From contig NZ_JBJQOQ010000011.1 in assembly GCF_046036945.1 (NCBI RefSeq), forward strand, positions 1 through 64,000: DNA of 64,000 bases, read 5' to 3'. The notes below the pieces were generated by a model that was given only the letters and a program-made list of their open reading frames with translations, was not told the DNA's origin and did no database searches. Source of the stretch: Brevibacillus_C sp046036945. Lineage in GTDB: Bacteria; Bacillota; Bacilli; Brevibacillales; Brevibacillaceae. This document shows positions 59,958 to 64,000 of the stretch, in pieces. Both the position numbers and the translations under genes were made by a program. The first letter of the stretch is position 1. Each line of letters starts with the position of its first letter.

Positions 59958-61193
59958 TCAAGAAACCCTCCGAGCCAGATAAGCGACCAGATGAAGTTTC
60001 TCCCCCTTGATGTGGTAGTCCAGATATTTGCCGGGGTTGGTCGTAAAGCCGATGTACTCCCGTTTTTGAAAGGCAAAGCCATGCAGCTGGATGTGCTGCT
60101 CCATGTAGTCCAGCAGGAAATTCCGGGGATGCGGATCGGGATACAGCTTGGGGATGTTGCCCAGGGATCGGGCGCCCGGCGGATAGTACATATGATTTCC
60201 CAATATTTGGGCTCTTTCCGTCAAGTATGGCTTCAGCTTCGCCAGCGGGTAGACTTGATCAAACATGGAGTAGTCGTTGAATGAGATGGTATCCAGCACG
60301 AGGTCGATCGAAGCGTAACGGATGGGCAGCATCATATCGCTGTTGACGATGTACAGTGCTCGCAGGTCAGGATTGACCTGCTCGATTCTATTCTTCAGTT
60401 TGGACAGCGTCGCCAATCCGTGCCCGCTGAACATATAGAGTGCATCACTCGGCAGGGTGGCAAAGTGTTTGGGGGGAAACACATAGACATCGACATTGGT
60501 CTCTAAAATGACGCGTTTCGCCAGTTCCTGTTCCCTTACATGTTTATAGATCCACATGCTTCCTTTTTCCCACAAACTGACCAGGCTTGGCGTAAGGTCG
60601 TCCCATGTGTTTTGATCGTAAATGGAGTACTGCAGCTTAGAGGTGTAGAATACAGAGGAAGTGGTCATCAGGATGCCTTCTTTGATACTGGCTTGATAAC
60701 CGCATGAGCAGTGCAGACTGGCGTGGAATACCTCCTGATTTTGAATGCAGGCATCCGTCAGATCCAGCGATTTCTGGCAATGCGGACAAGCCAGCAGGGG
60801 GATGAATGCGAGCGGGACCCCTGATTGGTTTTCGACGGTAATCTGCCGGCTGATGGAACGAAGCTTCTCTTCGATCTGCTCGATGGACAGGTTGAGCTGA
60901 TCGCGTTCCTCACTGAGCTGACGCTGCTTTTCCTGCAGCATGACTGACAAAAAATGAAGATCTTCCATATCGGAAAATTGCGTGATCCGCTTCAAGGAGA
61001 GAATCTTGTGAATCTCCTGGAGGGTGAAGCGCATTTTTTTTAATTCGATAATGACATGCATGTCATCCAAACAATTTTGATCGAATTGAAGCTGACTTTC
61101 CCTTTTGTTGGGAACCAAAAGACCAAGCTCCGTGTAATACCGAACCGTATCAATCGAGATATGAAAATGCCTGGCAAATGCTCCGATTTTCAC
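59958..61193 (-). CDS. MerR regulator fused to zinc ribbon and methyltransferase-like domain
   Basis: 411 residues. MerR wHTH at 1-70 (KIGAFARHFHISIDTVRYYT), coiled coil 75-118, then CPHCQKSLDL (Cys136, Cys139) with HCSCGYQ (Cys162, Cys164) as a zinc-ribbon like the one at the start of some rRNA methyltransferases. Residues 200-411 resemble a class I methyltransferase fold, but the SAM-binding GxGxG motif is not evident (FSGHGLATLSKL in its place). Probably a sensor rather than an enzyme. GTG 61193 with GGGAGGAG. Divergent from a permease/amidohydrolase pair, its likely target. Confidence 0.8.
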   Translation of the reverse strand: MKIGAFARHFHISIDTVRYYTELGLLVPNKRESQLQFDQNCLDDMHVIIELKKMRFTLQEIHKILSLKRITQFSDMEDLHFLSVMLQEKQRQLSEERDQLNLSIEQIEEKLRSISRQITVENQSGVPLAFIPLLACPHCQKSLDLTDACIQNQEVFHASLHCSCGYQASIKEGILMTTSSVFYTSKLQYSIYDQNTWDDLTPSLVSLWEKGSMWIYKHVREQELAKRVILETNVDVYVFPPKHFATLPSDALYMFSGHGLATLSKLKNRIEQVNPDLRALYIVNSDMMLPIRYASIDLVLDTISFNDYSMFDQVYPLAKLKPYLTERAQILGNHMYYPPGARSLGNIPKLYPDPHPRNFLLDYMEQHIQLHGFAFQKREYIGFTTNPGKYLDYHIKGEKLHLVAYLARRVS

Positions 61194-61411
61194 CGCTATA
61201 CTCCTCCCATCATCTGGTCTTCATTTTAACGGAAAAGATGAAGTATACTCCATGTTTTTTTGATAATGTTCAGAATTTTCTCATTGATGTGAAGACAACT
61301 ACATCATGTACGGTAAAAAACAGAAGGGAGGTGGGATACCTCAATTCACATTTTTGAAAGTGCATTCATTTTGTGTTCGTAGGACCGAAAACCGCATTCG
61401 GAGGAGTTGGT

Positions 61412-62764
61412 ATGATGAAAAACCAGGCTTCGCTGCAGCGTACCCTGACGCTTACGCCGGTCGTCTTGTTCGGATTGGCCTATATGGCGCCGATGACAGT
61501 CTTTACGACATACGGTGTGGCCACGCAAATCTCGCAAGGCATGCTGCCGTTGGCCTATTTACTGGCGCTGGCCGCGATGATGTTCACAGCGTACAGCTAC
61601 GGTCAGATGGTCAAGGCCTACCCGGTAGCAGGTTCAGCCTACACGTATACGCAAAAATCGATGAGTCCCCAGTTGGGATTTTTGGTTGGTTGGGCCGTTT
61701 TGATGGATTATTTGTTCCTGCCCATGATCAACTTCCTGGTAGCCGGAATCTATCTCTCCGCCGCCTTTCCTTCCGTGCCGCAGGGCATCTGGGTCTTCCT
61801 GTTTATCGTGGTCATGACTCTGATCAACATATTGGGCATCAAGTTGACCACCAATATCAACACGCTGCTGATCGTCTTTCAGGCAATTGTTATCATCATC
61901 TTTATGGCTTTATCCATCAAAGGAATCATGAATGGCATCTGAACGGGAACGCTCGCCGCGATCGATCCCTTTGTCAATCCCGATGTGCCATTGTCATCCG
62001 TCATCGCCGGCTCATCGATCCTCTGTCTCTCCTTCCTCGGCTTTGATGCCGTCACAACGCTGTCGGAGGAGACGATCAATTCCCAGAGGACCATCCCTAA
62101 GGCGATTCTGCTCGTCACCCTGATCGGGGGTGCCCTATTTATCATCGTCTCCTATGTCGCACATATGGTATATCCCGACTACGCCAGCTTCAAAAACCCG
62201 GACTCCGCCGCATCGGAGATTGCCGAGTTTATCGGCGGCACCCTGTTCGGGTCCGTGTTCATCGCCGGGATGATTACCGCTTGCTTCGCTTCAGGTTTGT
62301 CGGCGCATGCCAGTGTCTCCCGGCTGCTGTACGCGATGGGACGCGACGGAGTAATCTCCACGAAACTGTTTGGCTATATCCACCCCAGGTTCAAAACGCC
62401 GGTGTTTAACATCATGCTCGTTGGCGTCTTTGCCATCTCCGGTTTGTTCGTCGACCTGGTTACGGCCACCTCATTCATCAACTTTGGCGCGCTGGTCGCA
62501 TTCACGTTCGTAAATCTGTCCGTCATTTCCCATTACTTTATCCGCAGTCAGCGCCGGAGCGGAGCAGACATCATCCGGTTTCTGCTCGTCCCCTTGATCG
62601 GAGCGTGCTTTAACCTCTGGCTGTGGACCAATCTCGATTCTCATTCTTTCACGCTGGGCTGCATCTGGATCGCGATCGGAGTGGTCTATCTCGCGTACTT
62701 GACGAAGCTGTTCACCCGGCGTCCGCCTGAACTGAGCTTTGAAGAAGCGGATAAACCCGCGTAA
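61412..62764 (+). pseudogene. APC-family amino-acid permease with in-frame stop
   Basis: The protein starts MMKNQASLQRTLTLTPVVLF behind GGAGGAG and reads as an APC/YfnA-like 12-helix permease. After residue 176 (KGIMNGI) a TGA at 61940-61942 interrupts the frame. The same frame continues without a gap (TGTLAAIDPFVNPDVPLSSV through LSFEEADKPA) to the TAA at 62762-62764. A single substitution, for example GGA to TGA, explains it. Without read-through only the first six helices would be made. A sequencing error or very recent mutation is possible, as the rest of the gene is intact. Confidence 0.85.
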
Positions 62765-62781
62765 CGATTGGAGGAGCGCTG

Positions 62782-64000
62782 ATGACAACACAACATGCCG
62801 GAGTTGCCGACTTCTGTTTGATGAGCAACACTGTTTTTACCGGGGTCGAAGATCGGCCGAGGGCAGGAGGTGTCGCCGTAAAAGGAAACCGGATCTTCGC
62901 TGTCGGCAGTCTACAAGAGATCGAGCCCCTGGTCGGCCCGGATACCAAGGTTTTTCGGTACGGCGATCAATTGATCATGGCTGGCTTTCACGATTTTCAT
63001 ATCCATCTGCTGCTGGGAAGCTTGCAGCAGCAGTGCGTCCATCTCTGGAAGGCCAAATCAGCCGAAGAAGCAGCCCAGATGGTGAAGGAGTACGCCGACG
63101 AGCATCTGGACGATCCCTGGATCATCGGATTCAGCTGGTATCATCTGTACTGGGAGGATAAACAGCTTCCGCACCGTTCGACCTTGGACAAATACGTGCC
63201 CGACCGTCCGGTGTTTCTGCTCAACGCAGAGTGCCACGGTGCCTGGCTCAACAGCAAAGCGATGGAATTGGCAGGCATCACGCGCGATACACCCGATCCG
63301 CCCTACGGTGAGATTGCCCGAGATAAGAGCGGGGAGCCGACTGGATTTTTGTACGAGTCGGCGATGGCTTTGGCAAAGCAAGCCTTTCAATTTCCGCGTG
63401 AGCGCCGAATCAGCCTGTTGAAAGGGTTTTTGCGCCATGCTGCCAGCCTCGGCGTCACTTCAGTGGCAGACATGTTCCCATTGGTTACGATGGAACTGGG
63501 CGATCTCGACATGTACCGCGAGTTTGACGAAACAGACCAGTTGACTGCCCGCATCCATTTTTTGGTAGAGTGTAATGGCGATTTGGAAAGGCCCAGGCGT
63601 CTGCGGGAAGAATACAAATCGGGAAAGCTGCAATTTTCCGGATTAAAGAACTTTCTCGACGGCGTGCCAGCCACCTATACTGCCTTTTTGCTGGAGCCTT
63701 ATTCAGACAATGCCGTAACCCGCGGCTCAACACTGGTGCCGCAGGAACTGATCGAGGATTGGACGATCAAGGCCGATCGGGAGGGTTTTCGCATTCGCTA
63801 TCACGCCTGCGGGGATGCCGCGATCCGGCTGGGCTTGGATTGCTTTGAAGCTGCGCGGCGACAAAACGGCATACGGGACTCCCGACACACGATCGAGCAC
63901 ATCGAAGTCATCGACCCGGGGGATATCAGCCGCTTTGGCGAGCTTGGCGTTATCGCCTCCATGCAGCCTGAGCACATCGCCTCCGCGGAGAGATTTGCCG
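62782..64000 (+). CDS. YtcJ-type amidohydrolase (partial, runs off window)
   Basis: The frame from ATG 62782 (GGAGGAG upstream) is open to the window end, at least 406 residues. Metal motif GFHDFHIHL replaces the usual GFxDxHxH; later YHACGDAAIRLGLD and HTIEHIEVIDPGDI provide the remaining histidines of Amidohydrolase_3. YtcJ-like enzymes hydrolyse amides or carbamates and are metal-dependent. It follows the permease by 17 bp; together with the C26 hydrolase they look like an amine/amide utilisation locus under the MerR fusion. Confidence 0.88.
   Translation, partial: MTTQHAGVADFCLMSNTVFTGVEDRPRAGGVAVKGNRIFAVGSLQEIEPLVGPDTKVFRYGDQLIMAGFHDFHIHLLLGSLQQQCVHLWKAKSAEEAAQMVKEYADEHLDDPWIIGFSWYHLYWEDKQLPHRSTLDKYVPDRPVFLLNAECHGAWLNSKAMELAGITRDTPDPPYGEIARDKSGEPTGFLYESAMALAKQAFQFPRERRISLLKGFLRHAASLGVTSVADMFPLVTMELGDLDMYREFDETDQLTARIHFLVECNGDLERPRRLREEYKSGKLQFSGLKNFLDGVPATYTAFLLEPYSDNAVTRGSTLVPQELIEDWTIKADREGFRIRYHACGDAAIRLGLDCFEAARRQNGIRDSRHTIEHIEVIDPGDISRFGELGVIASMQPEHIASAERFA

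Noticed and set aside
61940..61942. TGA in the permease as a selenocysteine or programmed recoding site
   Set aside because: APC permeases have no selenocysteine at this loop position, and no SECIS-like hairpin is apparent just after it; a nonsense change is simpler.

Overview
The window comes from a low-to-moderate GC, endospore-forming Firmicute. I infer a Brevibacillus-like member of the Paenibacillaceae, from strong AGGAGG-type ribosome binding sites, frequent GTG and TTG starts, a GerAB-type germination permease, a YclM-type aspartokinase and a Zur-type L33 paralogue. No rRNA, tRNA, CRISPR array, phage or replication origin was seen. It is an accessory-rich chromosomal stretch made of small transport/regulation cassettes and several decayed genes.

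Layout. 0-2 kb: an NQO-type quinone reductase, a broken copy of part of a later gene, and a DUF1361 membrane-protein pair. 2.2-8.9 kb: a five-gene cassette (divergent argininosuccinate-lyase-like enzyme, GntR/UTRA regulator, TAXI binding protein, fused TRAP permease, opine-type dehydrogenase) with a sigma-A promoter, five ACATAC boxes in its leader and a terminal hairpin. This looks like an uptake and catabolic system for an N-substituted amino acid. 9-12.5 kb: a zinc-finger/HTH/DUF2087/GIY-YIG protein, YwbE, aspartokinase and a small orphan. 12.5-16.1 kb: a two-component system divergent from a secreted repeat protein and a four-repeat membrane protein. 16.2-17.5 kb: an alkyltransferase-like protein and a DRGH nuclease. 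17.8-21 kb: an ECF42-type sigma factor regulon with three identically spaced promoters (TGTCGA-N17-CGTCGT). 21-22 kb: a dead IS1595-type element and a small membrane protein. 22.4-24 kb: mqnB-mqnD of the futalosine menaquinone route, visibly GC-rich. 24-30 kb: an orphan NarL-type regulator, a UreH-domain protein, a FixH/YtkA-like lipoprotein, a CopA ATPase and a PepSY protein (metal and respiratory-chain homeostasis).

31-41 kb is one long same-strand scavenging region: an M20 amidohydrolase, a DUF3100 membrane-protein pair, a second M20 deacylase, a complete Liv-type ABC importer, a decayed M20 copy and a nitrilase-family amidase. 41-47 kb holds efflux and redox cassettes (MFS plus TrmB regulator; LysR plus DHA2 pump, quinone oxidoreductase and FMN reductase). 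47.4-50 kb is the most striking part. A Zur-box-controlled, cysteine-motif-free L33 gene is followed by a promoter, a 7-codon leader peptide, a 12-bp long-range stem that overlaps the leader codons, and two intrinsic terminators, all ahead of a MutS2-type ATPase that lacks the Smr nuclease domain. I read this as a ribosome-controlled attenuator of a MutS2 paralogue.

50-55 kb is a complete response regulator/intramembrane-sensing kinase/ABC efflux module. 55-57.5 kb is a TetR/DHA2 cassette. 57.5-59.1 kb has a DUF5519 protein and an orphan GerAB permease. 59-64 kb holds a gamma-glutamyl-GABA hydrolase-like amidotransferase and a MerR/zinc-ribbon/methyltransferase-like fusion. Divergent from that fusion is an amino-acid permease interrupted by one in-frame TGA, followed by a YtcJ-type amidohydrolase that runs off the right edge.
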